Below are positions 27,903-36,117 of a stretch of 64,000 nt of DNA, piece after piece. The stretch is from Mycolicibacterium flavescens. GTDB lineage: Bacteria > Actinomycetota > Actinomycetes > Mycobacteriales > Mycobacteriaceae. Location of the stretch: positions 138,993 through 202,992 of the forward strand of contig NZ_MIHA01000010.1 in NCBI RefSeq assembly GCF_001722335.1, given 5' to 3'. Every line of letters starts with the position of its first letter. Position 1 is the stretch's first letter. The notes beneath the pieces were generated by a model that had not been told where the DNA came from, made no database searches, and saw only the letters and a list, made by a program, of their open reading frames with translations. The translations under genes and the position numbers were made by a program.

Positions 27903-29095
27903 GCCGCCGGCCGCCGCTCGCGGACCAGGATCGCCGCCAGACAGATCGCCGCGAGTACGGCCACGCCCACCGCGAAACTGACCCCCGCGGCGCGCAGCCC
28001 CCACTGCTGGGCGGCCAACCCGACGCCGACCACCGGCACCGAGATCGCCACGTAGCCGATGACGAAATAGGTGGAGTTGACCTCGGCTCGGCGTTCGGCC
28101 GGGCAGCCCTCGGAGATGGCGGCCAGGCCCCGGCTGAAGCTCATACCTTGACCGGCGCCGGACACAACCGCTGCCGCGATCAGCCCGATCAACGACGAGA
28201 ACTGCAGTCCGCCAGCGAGAATCACCATCCCGGCGACCAGGATCGCGCAGCCGATCGCCAACGCGCGCTGTGGGGCCATCGTGTTGGTGACCACCTGGGT
28301 CAGCGCGGACGCGGCGAACACCGAACCGGCGATCAGCCCGGCGACGGCGTGGTTGTCGATTCCGACGACGTCGACGACGAACGACGGCGCCACCGCCGCG
28401 AACAGTCCCGTCACCGCGAATCCCGCGAACCCGGCGATGCCGGCGAGGATGAACACCGGTCGCACCTGCTGCGGCACCGACAACCGCTGCACGGCGATCC
28501 GGCCCGACCGCGGGGACGTCTCCGGCACCAGCAGCACGGCCGCCCCCGCGAGAACGGCCAGCACCAGATGCACGACGAAGCTCAGGTGCAGTGGGTGCGG
28601 CGCGTACTCCACGAGCACGCCGGCCACCATCGGACCCGCGCCGAGACCGCCGATGTTGGCGACGGTGGCCACGGCGGCGGCCCTGCTGCGCCAGTGCGGC
28701 GGGGCGGCCTCGACGATCGCCGCGGTCGCGGTGCCGGTGAAGATGCCTGCCGAGAGCCCCGAGAACATCCGGGCGACGAGCAGCAGCGGCACCGAGTCCG
28801 CCGCGAGGAACACCGCGCCGCTGATCAGCGCGGCCACCACCCCGGCGAGCAGCATCGGACGCCGTCCGATCGCGTCGGACCACCGGCCGAACGCCAGCAG
28901 CGCGAACAGCACGCCGCCCGCGTAGGCGGCGTAGACGATCGTGGTGGTGAACACCTGGAAGTTCATCTGCTCGCCGTAGAGCGCGTACATCGGCGTCGGC
29001 ATCGTGGTGCCGAGCATGATCGCGGCGAAGGCGTAGGCCAGCAGCGGGAACGCCACGCGGGTGTTCGGGCGGGCGATCGTGGGGGCCTCAGACAT
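27899..29095 (-). CDS. MFS transporter
   Basis: A 398-residue major facilitator with 12 predicted helices. Helix 1 starts VAFPLLAYAFAAIMLGTTMP. The signature loop 2-3 reads GRWSDAIGRRPMLLAGVVAA, close to the MFS consensus, and helix 5 contains ANIGGLGAGPMVAGVLVEYA, like the antiporter motif C of drug:H+ exporters. ATG 29095 is preferred over an in-frame TTG 12 bases upstream. Drug or metabolite efflux is the likely role. It ends inside the DUF5302-like stop and is separated from the upstream symporter gene by a perfect 24-base inverted repeat. Confidence 0.9.
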   Translation of the reverse strand: MSEAPTIARPNTRVAFPLLAYAFAAIMLGTTMPTPMYALYGEQMNFQVFTTTIVYAAYAGGVLFALLAFGRWSDAIGRRPMLLAGVVAALISGAVFLAADSVPLLLVARMFSGLSAGIFTGTATAAIVEAAPPHWRSRAAAVATVANIGGLGAGPMVAGVLVEYAPHPLHLSFVVHLVLAVLAGAAVLLVPETSPRSGRIAVQRLSVPQQVRPVFILAGIAGFAGFAVTGLFAAVAPSFVVDVVGIDNHAVAGLIAGSVFAASALTQVVTNTMAPQRALAIGCAILVAGMVILAGGLQFSSLIGLIAAAVVSGAGQGMSFSRGLAAISEGCPAERRAEVNSTYFVIGYVAISVPVVGVGLAAQQWGLRAAGVSFAVGVAVLAAICLAAILVRERRPAA

Positions 29096-29114
29096 GTCGA
29101 GGTGCAACTTCCTG

Positions 29115-29177
29115 CCGCGAAACTGTATTCCAGCAGGCGGTCACTCGGACTTTGCCTGCTGGAATACAGTTTCGCGG
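29115..29177. repeat. Perfect 24-base inverted repeat
   Basis: The arms 29115-29138 and 29154-29177 are exact reverse complements around a 15-base loop; each contains CTGTATTCCAGCAGG or its complement. It begins 8 bases past the stop of the minus-strand symporter gene and could end that transcript, but no T tract follows. It is unrelated in sequence to the GCGAGCAGAC repeats. Confidence 0.85.
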
Positions 29178-29184
29178 CGGTGAA

Positions 29185-30819
29185 CTAGTGAGCGACGGCC
29201 TTCTCGGCGCCGACACCGGTGAGCGAGCGGACCTCGAACTCGGCGTTGATGTCGGGATCGCCGCGGTCCGGGGAGCTCAGCGTGCCGATGATGCCGAGCA
29301 GGAACGCCAGCGGGATCGACACGATGCCGGGGTTGGCCAGCGGGAACCAGGCGAAGTCGACGCTCGAGAGCATCGCGGTCTTGGTGCCCGACACCGCCGG
29401 GGAGAACACGATCAGCACGATCGTCGAGATCAGCCCGCCGTACATGCTCCACAGCGCGCCGCGGGTGTTGAACCGCGGCCAGTACAGCGAGTAGATGATG
29501 GTCGGCAGGTTGGCTGCGGCGGCCACCGCGAACGCCAGCGCCACCAGGAACGCGATGTTCTGCTCGGCCGCCAGGATGCCCAGGCCGATCGAGAGCACAC
29601 CGAGCACCACCACGGTGATCCGCGAGACCCGCACCTGCTCGCTCTCGGAGACCCGATCGCTCTTGAGCACGCTGGCGTAGATGTCGTGCGCGAACGACGT
29701 CGCCGCGGTGATGGTCAGGCCCGCGACGACCGCGAGAATCGTCGCGAACGCCACCGCCGAGATGATGCCGAGCAGGATCACGCCGCCGAGTTCGAACGCC
29801 AGCAGCGGGGCCGCCGCGTTCTGCCCGCCGGGTGCGGCCAGGATCGTGTCGGGGCCGACGAGCGCGGCCGCACCGTATCCGAGCGCGAGGGTGAACAGGT
29901 AGAACGCGCCGATCAGCACGATCGCCCAGACCACCGAGCGGCGGGCCTCCTTGGCCGTCGGCACCGTGTAGAAGCGCATCAACACGTGCGGCAGGCCCGC
30001 GGTGCCGAGCACCAGTGCCAGCGCCAGCGAGATGAAGTTGATCTGCGAGGTGAGCGACGCACCGTACTGGGCGCCGGGGGCGAGGACGTCGCGGCCGGCG
30101 ACAGCTTCGTTGCTCGACCCGGAGACCGCCGACTGGGCGGCGCCGAGGATCTCGGAGAAGTTGGCGCCGAACTTGCCGAGCACCCACACCGTCATCAGCG
30201 CCGCGCCGCCGATCAGCAGCACCGCCTTGATGATCTGCACCCAGGTGGTGCCCTTCATGCCGCCGATCAGCACGTAGACGATCATCAGCAGACCCACCAC
30301 CGCGATCACCAGGGCCTGGCCGGCGTCGCTGGTGACGTTGAGTAGCAGCGCGACCAGGCCGCCGGCGCCCGCCATCTGCGCGAGCAGGTAGAACAGGCAG
30401 ACCGCCAGCGTCGTGGTGGCCGCGGCCATCCGCACCGGACGTTGTTTGAGCCGGAAGCTCAGCACGTCGGCCATCGTGAATTTGCCTGCGTTGCGCAGCA
30501 ATTCGGCGACCAGCAGCAGGGCGACCAGCCAGGCCACCAGGAAGCCGATGGAGTAGAGGAAGCCGTCATAGCCGTAGACGGCGATGGCGCCGGCGATGCC
30601 CAGGAAGCTGGCCGCCGACAGGTAGTCACCCGAGATCGCGATGCCGTTCTGCGGGCCGGTGAACGAGCGGCCTGCAGTGAAGAACTCCGCGGCCGTCGCG
30701 TTCTTCTTGCTGGCGCGGATCACGATGTAGAGGGTGACCGCGACGAACAGCGCGAAGATGCCGATGTTGGCGATCGGGTTGCCGACGGTGGTGTCGGCCT
30801 GGGCCAGAAGCGTGGTCAT
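29185..30819 (-). CDS. Sodium:solute symporter, acetate/monocarboxylate type
   Basis: A 544-residue SSS-family symporter with about 13 hydrophobic segments. Family marks are FTGPQNGIAISGDYLSAASF in helix 2, GGMKGTTWVQIIKAVLLIGG, and GTAGLPHVLMRFYTVPTAKE. These are typical of ActP/MctC monocarboxylate transporters. It is translated from an ATG overlapping the stop of the DUF485 gene upstream, the same pairing as yjcH-actP in enterobacteria and mctB-mctC in corynebacteria. It probably imports acetate, propionate or pyruvate with Na+ or H+. A second, more diverged symporter operon follows upstream. Confidence 0.92.
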   Translation of the reverse strand: MTTLLAQADTTVGNPIANIGIFALFVAVTLYIVIRASKKNATAAEFFTAGRSFTGPQNGIAISGDYLSAASFLGIAGAIAVYGYDGFLYSIGFLVAWLVALLLVAELLRNAGKFTMADVLSFRLKQRPVRMAAATTTLAVCLFYLLAQMAGAGGLVALLLNVTSDAGQALVIAVVGLLMIVYVLIGGMKGTTWVQIIKAVLLIGGAALMTVWVLGKFGANFSEILGAAQSAVSGSSNEAVAGRDVLAPGAQYGASLTSQINFISLALALVLGTAGLPHVLMRFYTVPTAKEARRSVVWAIVLIGAFYLFTLALGYGAAALVGPDTILAAPGGQNAAAPLLAFELGGVILLGIISAVAFATILAVVAGLTITAATSFAHDIYASVLKSDRVSESEQVRVSRITVVVLGVLSIGLGILAAEQNIAFLVALAFAVAAAANLPTIIYSLYWPRFNTRGALWSMYGGLISTIVLIVFSPAVSGTKTAMLSSVDFAWFPLANPGIVSIPLAFLLGIIGTLSSPDRGDPDINAEFEVRSLTGVGAEKAVAH

Positions 30820-31166
30820 TCCGCACCGCCTTCGAGCTTGTTGCGGATCGCCTCGGCCCGCGGGTCGAGCTCACGGTTGGCGAAGCGGACGTAGATGGCG
30901 GTGATGACGAACGTCGAGACGAACTGGCCGAGGCCGATCAGCAGGCCGACGTTGATGTTGCCCCACACCGGGATCGCCATGAACTCGTGGGCGAACGCGC
31001 CGAGGATGACGTAGGCGGCGTACCAGATCAGGAACACCGCGCTCATCGGGAACACGAAGCGGCGCAGCCGGCTGCGCAGCTCCTGAAACTCGGGACTGGC
31101 CTGTACGGCCCGGAACTCGGCGCCGCTGACCGGGGTGTCCCGGTGCGGCATGTCTAGTTGGGGCAT
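30816..31166 (-). CDS. DUF485 small membrane protein
   Basis: A 116-residue protein with two transmembrane helices: FVFPMSAVFLIWYAAYVILG and NVGLLIGLGQFVSTFVITAI. The FRAVQASPEFQELRSRLRRF segment before helix 1 is typical of DUF485. ATG 31166 is supported by CAGGAG six to seven bases before it; an in-frame TTG at 31199 is rejected. The coding end overlaps the symporter start in ATGA. Proteins of this family accompany acetate-type SSS transporters and probably help their assembly or activity. A perfect TGTGGGT-N5-ACCCACA dyad lies 53-71 bases upstream. Confidence 0.9.
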   Translation of the reverse strand: MPQLDMPHRDTPVSGAEFRAVQASPEFQELRSRLRRFVFPMSAVFLIWYAAYVILGAFAHEFMAIPVWGNINVGLLIGLGQFVSTFVITAIYVRFANRELDPRAEAIRNKLEGGAE

Positions 31167-31218
31167 CGCGGACTCCTGACTCGGATGTGAACGGCTCAAC
31201 TGCAGAAGTTAGAAGAGA

Positions 31219-31237
31219 TGTGGGTCACATACCCACA
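31219..31237. promoter_or_regulatory. Candidate operator upstream of the symporter operon
   Basis: TGTGGGT-CACAT-ACCCACA is a perfect 7+7 dyad 53 bases before the DUF485 start. It contains TGTG and CACA half-sites, but their spacing is not that of Crp/GlxR (TGTGA-N6-TCACA), so the regulator is open. Confidence 0.5.
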
Positions 31238-31335
31238 GCTGGGAGGGTCCACGCGCTGAAGTCCGGCAGCGGTGCGGTGAACGGTCGATCGACGACGATG
31301 AGCGGTGAGCGGTGAGTCGTGAGTCGCCTTTCTCT

Positions 31336-31397
31336 GGCGAGCAGACGCAAACTGCCCTGAAACGGCGCAGAAAGTGGTCACTTTGCGTCTGCTCGCC
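31336..31397. repeat. Inverted repeat (GCGAGCAGAC family)
   Basis: Arms 31336-31351 and 31382-31397 are perfect 16-base complements (GGCGAGCAGACGCAAA), extended by three weaker pairs. It lies 11 bases past the stop of the minus-strand symporter. A run of eight A residues on the plus strand (31400-31407) lies on the gene side of the stem, so it is not a standard T-tract terminator in either direction. Confidence 0.75.
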
Positions 31398-31407
31398 GGA
31401 AAAAAAA

Positions 31408-33147
31408 TCAGCTCCGTGGCAGGCGCTCGATGCCCATCCCGAGGCGTTCGGGCACGTGCATGCGGGCGAAGATCTGCGCGACGCCCGCGGGGGTGGACCC
31501 GCGCGTCAGCCGGCTGATCACGATCATCGTGGCGAACGCGACCGGAACGGTGACGGCGGCGGGATAGCCGATCATCACCGCGGGCCATCCGCCGACCGCC
31601 TCCTCGTCGATCGCCCCGGTGACCGCGAGCGTCACCGCCGTGCCGGACAGCAGCCCGCCGACCGCCAGGCCGGAGACGGCGCCGATCACCGTCAGCCCGC
31701 GCCACCAGATGCCCAGCACCAGCAGCGGACACAGCGTGGACGCCGCGACGGCGAACGCCAACCCGACACTGCGCGACAACTCCAGACCGCCCGAGGTCGC
31801 CAGCGACAGCGGGATCGGGATAAGCCCGCCGACGATCGCGGCGACGCGGAAGTCGCGCACCCGTCCGCGCAGCACGTCGGTCGACAGGGCACCGGCGATG
31901 CTGACCAGCAGGCCCGACGACGTCGCCAGGAACGCGGCGATCGCGCCGGCGGCCACCAGCGCGGCCAGCAGTTCACCGGCCGCACCGCCGATCGCCGATC
32001 CCGGCGCGAGCAGCACTGCGGCGTCGGCGTTTCCGGTGATCAGCAGCTGCGGTACGTACAGCCGGGCGAACGCACCGAGAAGCGTGGGGAACAGATAGAA
32101 CAACGACAGCAGCATGATCACCGCCAGCGCGGTGCGCCGGGCCTGGCGGCCGTCGGGGTTGGTGTAGAAACGCACCAGCACGTGCGGCAGACCCATGGTG
32201 CCCAGGAACGTCGCGACGATGATCGACAGCACCTGGTAGAGGGGGTGGGGGCCGCCGAGTCCGCCGCCCGAGGCGATCCACTCGGTGCCGGTGGTCGGGG
32301 CGCCGGCCACCACCGGGGTGGCCGATCCGGCGGTCAGGGTCAGCGTCGATCCGGCGCCGAGCGTGTGCTTTCCGGGCGACGGGATCGGCTGTGCGTCAAC
32401 CGGGTTGCCGTTCACGGTGCCGGTGACCGTGATACCCGCCGGGTTGTCGACCTGCACCACGACGTCGGTCTCGATGGCCACCGTCGTCTGCTGGGCGACC
32501 GTCGGCGGCAGCGGCCCGCCGAGTTCGCCGCGGTCGGTGAAGAACAACCCGAGCAGCGCGAGCGCGGGGATCGCGACGGCGGTCAACTTCAGCCAGTACT
32601 GGAAGGCCTGGACGAACGTGATCGAGCGCATCCCGCCGGCCACCACGTTGGCGATCACGATTGCGCCGACCACCAGCGGTCCGACCCAAACCGGGACGCG
32701 CAGAAGCGTTTTGAGTGCCAACCCGGCGCCCTGGTACTGCGGCACCAGGTAGAACACGCAGATCACCACGACGACGAGCATCGCGACCTTGCGCAGCCGC
32801 GCCGAACCGAGGCGGAACTCCGCGAAGTCGGGCACCGTGTACGCGCCGGAGCGCCGCAGCGGCGCCGCGACGAACAGCAGCAACCCGAGATAGCCCGCGG
32901 TGAACCCGACCGGGTACCACAGCGCGTCGGCGCCGTATTTGGCGATCAGGCCGGCGACGCCGAGAAACGATGCAGCCGAGAGGTATTCACCGGAGATCGC
33001 GGCCGCGTTCCAGCGGGGACCGACGCTGCGGGAGGCCACCAGGAAGTCCGAGGTGGTGCGGGAGAGCCGGACGCCGTAGAAGCCGATCGCGACGGTGGCC
33101 ACCGCGGCCACGAGCAGCGCGGCGGCCGTCAGCGGGGATCCGGTCAT
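31408..33147 (-). CDS. Sodium:solute symporter with extracytoplasmic insertion
   Basis: A 579-residue SSS-family symporter. Family marks include AAISGEYLSAASFLGVAGLI, GGMRSITFVQAFQYWLKLTA and GTMGLPHVLVRFYTNPDGRQ. Between helix 6 and helix 7 it carries about 90 extra residues (from TDRGELGGPLPP to TEWIASGGG), rich in Val, Thr, Gly and Pro and probably a beta-structured external domain. The start at ATG 33147 overlaps the stop of the small membrane gene. The operon also holds a LytTR regulator and a LytS-type kinase, so a transported or sensed carboxylate is likely to induce it. The substrate is unknown. Confidence 0.9.
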   Translation of the reverse strand: MTGSPLTAAALLVAAVATVAIGFYGVRLSRTTSDFLVASRSVGPRWNAAAISGEYLSAASFLGVAGLIAKYGADALWYPVGFTAGYLGLLLFVAAPLRRSGAYTVPDFAEFRLGSARLRKVAMLVVVVICVFYLVPQYQGAGLALKTLLRVPVWVGPLVVGAIVIANVVAGGMRSITFVQAFQYWLKLTAVAIPALALLGLFFTDRGELGGPLPPTVAQQTTVAIETDVVVQVDNPAGITVTGTVNGNPVDAQPIPSPGKHTLGAGSTLTLTAGSATPVVAGAPTTGTEWIASGGGLGGPHPLYQVLSIIVATFLGTMGLPHVLVRFYTNPDGRQARRTALAVIMLLSLFYLFPTLLGAFARLYVPQLLITGNADAAVLLAPGSAIGGAAGELLAALVAAGAIAAFLATSSGLLVSIAGALSTDVLRGRVRDFRVAAIVGGLIPIPLSLATSGGLELSRSVGLAFAVAASTLCPLLVLGIWWRGLTVIGAVSGLAVGGLLSGTAVTLAVTGAIDEEAVGGWPAVMIGYPAAVTVPVAFATMIVISRLTRGSTPAGVAQIFARMHVPERLGMGIERLPRS

Positions 33148-33518
33148 GGTTCGCTGTCGACGACGCCGACGAAGTCCCGTTCGGCCTGCTCGGCCAGCCG
33201 CACGTACAGCCGGCCGACGCCGTAGAGCAGGGGATAGACCAGCACACCCATGACCAACCAGTTCAGCCGCACACCGACCACCGTGATCGCTGCCAGATCG
33301 GGAAAAGCCGCGTTCAGCAACGGGATCGCGACGACGACGCAGACCACCACCACGGCCAGTCGCAGCGCCAGACCCAGCTGCGCGCGCACCAACCCCCGCA
33401 CCAGCGCGTCACCGACCTGCGTCTGCTCCTGCACCTCCACCCGGGTGCGGACCATCCGGGCGCCGCGGCGCTGGCCAAGGACGACGCGCTGGCGTTGCGG
33501 GCGGCCCGGCTCAGTCAT
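33144..33518 (-). CDS. Small membrane protein partner of the symporter
   Basis: A 124-residue protein with a basic N-terminal third (RPQRQRVVLGQRRGARMVRT) and two hydrophobic segments, LALRLAVVVVCVVVAIPLL and LNWLVMGVLVYPLLYGVGRL, followed by a charged tail. It holds the same place before its symporter as DUF485 does in the neighbouring operon, so it is probably its functional counterpart, although the sequence is not clearly DUF485. Its ATG lies inside the response regulator end (8-base overlap) and its stop overlaps the symporter start. Confidence 0.82.
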   Translation of the reverse strand: MTEPGRPQRQRVVLGQRRGARMVRTRVEVQEQTQVGDALVRGLVRAQLGLALRLAVVVVCVVVAIPLLNAAFPDLAAITVVGVRLNWLVMGVLVYPLLYGVGRLYVRLAEQAERDFVGVVDSEP

Positions 33519-34275
33519 CGGGCCTCAGGTTGCGCATCGGGTCGCGCACCACGCGGTCGCGCAGCTCGCGGGCCTGGCGCCGGCTGACCGGAAGTTCGAC
33601 GGCGGGGGAGGCGCCGTTGGCGCGTAACCGCACCAGCACCGCGCCGTCGCTGGTGCGCAGCCCGGTGACCATGCGCAGTGCGACGAGATAGGACCGGTGC
33701 ACCCGCTGGAAACCCTTGTCGCGCCAGCGGGTTTCCAGGGTGCTCAACGGGATTCGCACCAGGTGCGAGCCGGACGCGGAATGCAGCCGCGCGTAGTCGC
33801 CCTCGGCTTCCACCCAGCCGATGGTGTCGCGCGGCACCAGGTGGGTGACGCCGCCGAGTTCGGCGGGGATCACGTCGTCGTCGGTGGGGGTCTCGGCCGG
33901 TTCGACGGTGCGTGCGGCCAGCACCCGGCGCACCGCCTCGTCGAGGCGCTCCTGGCGGATCGGCTTGAGCAGGTAGTCCAGCGCGCCGACGTCGAAGGCG
34001 GCGACCGCCTTGTCGTCGTGCGCGGTGACGAACACGACGGCGGGCCGATGGGAGAAGTTGGCCAGCACATTGGCCAGTTCGATGCCCGACAGGCCGGGCA
34101 TGTTGATGTCGAGGAAGATCGCGTCGAAGGCTCGGCGGTTGAGTTCGCGCAGCGCCGAGGTGGCGTCACCGCAACGCAGGACGTCGTCGATGTCGCTGTG
34201 TCGCTCGAGCAGATACGCGAGTTCGTCGAGGGCGGGTGCTTCGTCGTCGACCGCAAGCACCGATAACCTGCTCAC
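33511..34275 (-). CDS. LytTR-type response regulator
   Basis: A 254-residue response regulator. The receiver domain (residues 1-120) has the acidic pair Asp10/Asp11, phospho-acceptor Asp56 in FLDINMPG, and Lys104 in LLKPI. The LytTR DNA-binding domain covers about residues 150-250: DTIGWVEAEGDYARLH, VRIPLSTLETRW and FQRVHRSYLVAL. The GTG start overlaps the kinase stop, giving tight coupling. LytTR regulators linked to symporters (BtsR/YpdB type) switch on carboxylate or pyruvate transporters. By analogy it should activate the symporter in its own operon; the binding site is not identified. Confidence 0.93.
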   Translation of the reverse strand: MSRLSVLAVDDEAPALDELAYLLERHSDIDDVLRCGDATSALRELNRRAFDAIFLDINMPGLSGIELANVLANFSHRPAVVFVTAHDDKAVAAFDVGALDYLLKPIRQERLDEAVRRVLAARTVEPAETPTDDDVIPAELGGVTHLVPRDTIGWVEAEGDYARLHSASGSHLVRIPLSTLETRWRDKGFQRVHRSYLVALRMVTGLRTSDGAVLVRLRANGASPAVELPVSRRQARELRDRVVRDPMRNLRPDD

Positions 34276-35486
34276 CCGAACGCACCTCCGCTGGCCCGCA
34301 CGCCCGACCGGAACTTGGGCACCCGCATCACCACCCGGGTGCCCGCGTCGATCGCCGTCTCGACCACCAGACCGTAATCGTTGCCGAACGCCGCGCGCAG
34401 CCGATGATCGACATTGGTCAGCCCCACGTGCGCGGAATGGCCCTGGGCAGTGGAGGAGCCGTCGGCCAGCGCATCACCCGGCCCGGCGCGCAGCATCTCC
34501 GGATCCATTCCGACGCCGTCGTCCTCGACAGTGATCACACAGTCCGCCCCTTCGTCGCGGGCGATGATCTCGATCTCCCCGCCGCCGCGGCCGGCGAGGC
34601 CGTGCCGGACGGCGTTCTCCACCAACGGCTGCAGCGCCAAGAACGGCACTACGACGTTGAGTACCTCCGGCGCGACTTGCAGTTTGACCTTCAGCGCTTC
34701 ACCGAAGCGCGCGCGTTCCAGCGTCAGGTAGCGGTCGATGTTGCGCAACTCGTCCGACAGCGTGGTGTACTGCCCCGCCGCGCGGAATGAGTAGCGGGTG
34801 AAGTCGGCGAACTCGAGGATCAGCTCGCGCGCCCGGTCGGGGTCGGTGCGCACGAACGACGCGATCGTGTTGAGCGCGTTGTAGATGAAGTGCGGGCTGA
34901 TCTGCGCGCGCAGCGCGAGGACCTCGGCGCGGTCCAGGCGCGCGCGGGAGGCGTCGAGTTCGGCGAGTTCGATCTGGCTGGCCGCGTAGCGGGCCACCTC
35001 GCCGACGGCGCCGAGCAGGCCGGGCGCGGGGGAGCGGGTGGTGACGACGACGAGCACGCCGACGACCTCGCTGCCCTCGGTGAACAGCGGTTGCGCGACG
35101 ACGGCCCACGCCCTGACGTGGGTGAGCGTGCGGCGTTCACCGGAGATCGCCTCGCCGGCGGCGCCTTCGCACGCGTCGAGCACATCGTCGGACCACAGCG
35201 CGCCGTCGGGGGGGTCGTGGGCCAGCAGCCCGCCGTCGCCGCCGTACACGGCGACACCCTCGGTGCCGGTCAGCCCGCGCAGGAACGGCGCGGCGGTTTC
35301 GGCCGAATCGGTGTCCAGGCCCTGGCGCAGCGCGCGGGCGGCGAGCGAGGCGGTGTGCAGCGCCGCGTGCACGGCGCGCTCGGTCGGGGTGGCCACCACG
35401 CGGCGGGTGCGCACCGCGACGACGGCGGCGGCGACCGCGGCAACGATCAGCGCCGCCGCCAGAACCAGAGCGAGCTCGCCCGACAT
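34272..35486 (-). CDS. LytS-type sensor histidine kinase
   Basis: A 404-residue histidine kinase of the His_kinase/HATPase pair found in LytS proteins. One N-terminal helix (LALVLAAALIVAAVAAAVVA) is followed by a GAF-like region (residues 45-165), then the phospho-acceptor His199 in RAQISPHFIYNALNTIASF. The ATPase has the N box PLVENAVRHG and a G box VEDDGVGMD. Unlike classical LytS it lacks the multi-helix 5TM domain, so sensing is probably by the GAF-like region. It heads the operon kinase-regulator-small protein-symporter with coupling at every junction. Confidence 0.92.
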   Translation of the reverse strand: MSGELALVLAAALIVAAVAAAVVAVRTRRVVATPTERAVHAALHTASLAARALRQGLDTDSAETAAPFLRGLTGTEGVAVYGGDGGLLAHDPPDGALWSDDVLDACEGAAGEAISGERRTLTHVRAWAVVAQPLFTEGSEVVGVLVVVTTRSPAPGLLGAVGEVARYAASQIELAELDASRARLDRAEVLALRAQISPHFIYNALNTIASFVRTDPDRARELILEFADFTRYSFRAAGQYTTLSDELRNIDRYLTLERARFGEALKVKLQVAPEVLNVVVPFLALQPLVENAVRHGLAGRGGGEIEIIARDEGADCVITVEDDGVGMDPEMLRAGPGDALADGSSTAQGHSAHVGLTNVDHRLRAAFGNDYGLVVETAIDAGTRVVMRVPKFRSGVRASGGAFG

Positions 35487-35514
35487 GATGGGCTCACCTT
35501 AAACGGGCCCCGCT

Positions 35515-35520
35515 TAAACT
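35515..35520 (+). promoter_or_regulatory. -10 element of the HhH-GPD gene
   Basis: TAAACT lies 6 bases before GTG 35527, a leaderless arrangement. CTTAAAC occurs twice in this divergent promoter. Confidence 0.55.
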
Positions 35521-35526
35521 GGCGGC

Positions 35527-36117
35527 GTGGCCAAACTTCAGCTCGTGCAAGATCCCGCGGCCGATGCGCTGCTGGAGTCCAACCCGTTCGCGCTGCTGAC
35601 CGGGATGCTGCTCGATCAGCAGTACCCGATGGAGCACGCGTTCGGCGGTCCCAAGAAGATCGCCGACCGGCTCGGCGGCTTCGACGTGCGTGAGATCGCC
35701 GACTACGACCCGGAGAAGTTCGTCGAGCTGTGCTCGAAAACCCCTGCGATCCACCGGTTCCCGGGGTCCATGGCCAAGCGCATCCAGGCGTTGGCGCAGC
35801 TGATCGTCGACCGCTACGACGGGGACGCGGCCGCGCTGTGGACCTCCGGTGATCCCGACGGCGCCGAGGTGTTGCGTCGGCTCAAGGGGCTGCCCGGGTT
35901 CGGTGAGCAGAAGGCGAAAATCTTCCTGGCGCTGCTGGGCAAGCAGTACGGCGTGACCCCGACGGGTTGGCGCAAGGCGGCCGGCGACTACGGCAAGGCC
36001 GGTTCGTACAGGTCGGTGGCCGACGTCGTCGACCCGGGCTCGTTGGAGAAGGTCCGCTCGTACAAGAAGCAGGCCAAGGCGGCTGCCAAAGAGTCGGCCA
36101 CAGCGGCTAAGGGCTAG
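35527..36117 (+). CDS. HhH-GPD type DNA repair protein, Rv1156-like
   Basis: A 196-residue protein resembling Rv1156, described as an HhH-GPD base-excision repair family member. The N-terminal half is helical, with NPFALLTGMLLDQQYPMEHA and a Gln-rich turn as in DNA glycosylases. The helix-hairpin-helix is LKGLPGFGEQKAKIFLALLG. The glycosylase Lys/Asp pair is not evident after the hairpin, so catalysis is uncertain. The C-terminus is a Lys/Ala tail. GTG 35527 follows a -10 at leaderless spacing. It diverges from the kinase operon and its last 11 bases overlap a convergent recombinase-domain gene. Confidence 0.88.
   Translation: MAKLQLVQDPAADALLESNPFALLTGMLLDQQYPMEHAFGGPKKIADRLGGFDVREIADYDPEKFVELCSKTPAIHRFPGSMAKRIQALAQLIVDRYDGDAAALWTSGDPDGAEVLRRLKGLPGFGEQKAKIFLALLGKQYGVTPTGWRKAAGDYGKAGSYRSVADVVDPGSLEKVRSYKKQAKAAAKESATAAKG

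Noticed and set aside
31398-31408. A8 tract as a terminator T tract
   Set aside because: It lies between the symporter stop and the hairpin, on the wrong side for either strand.
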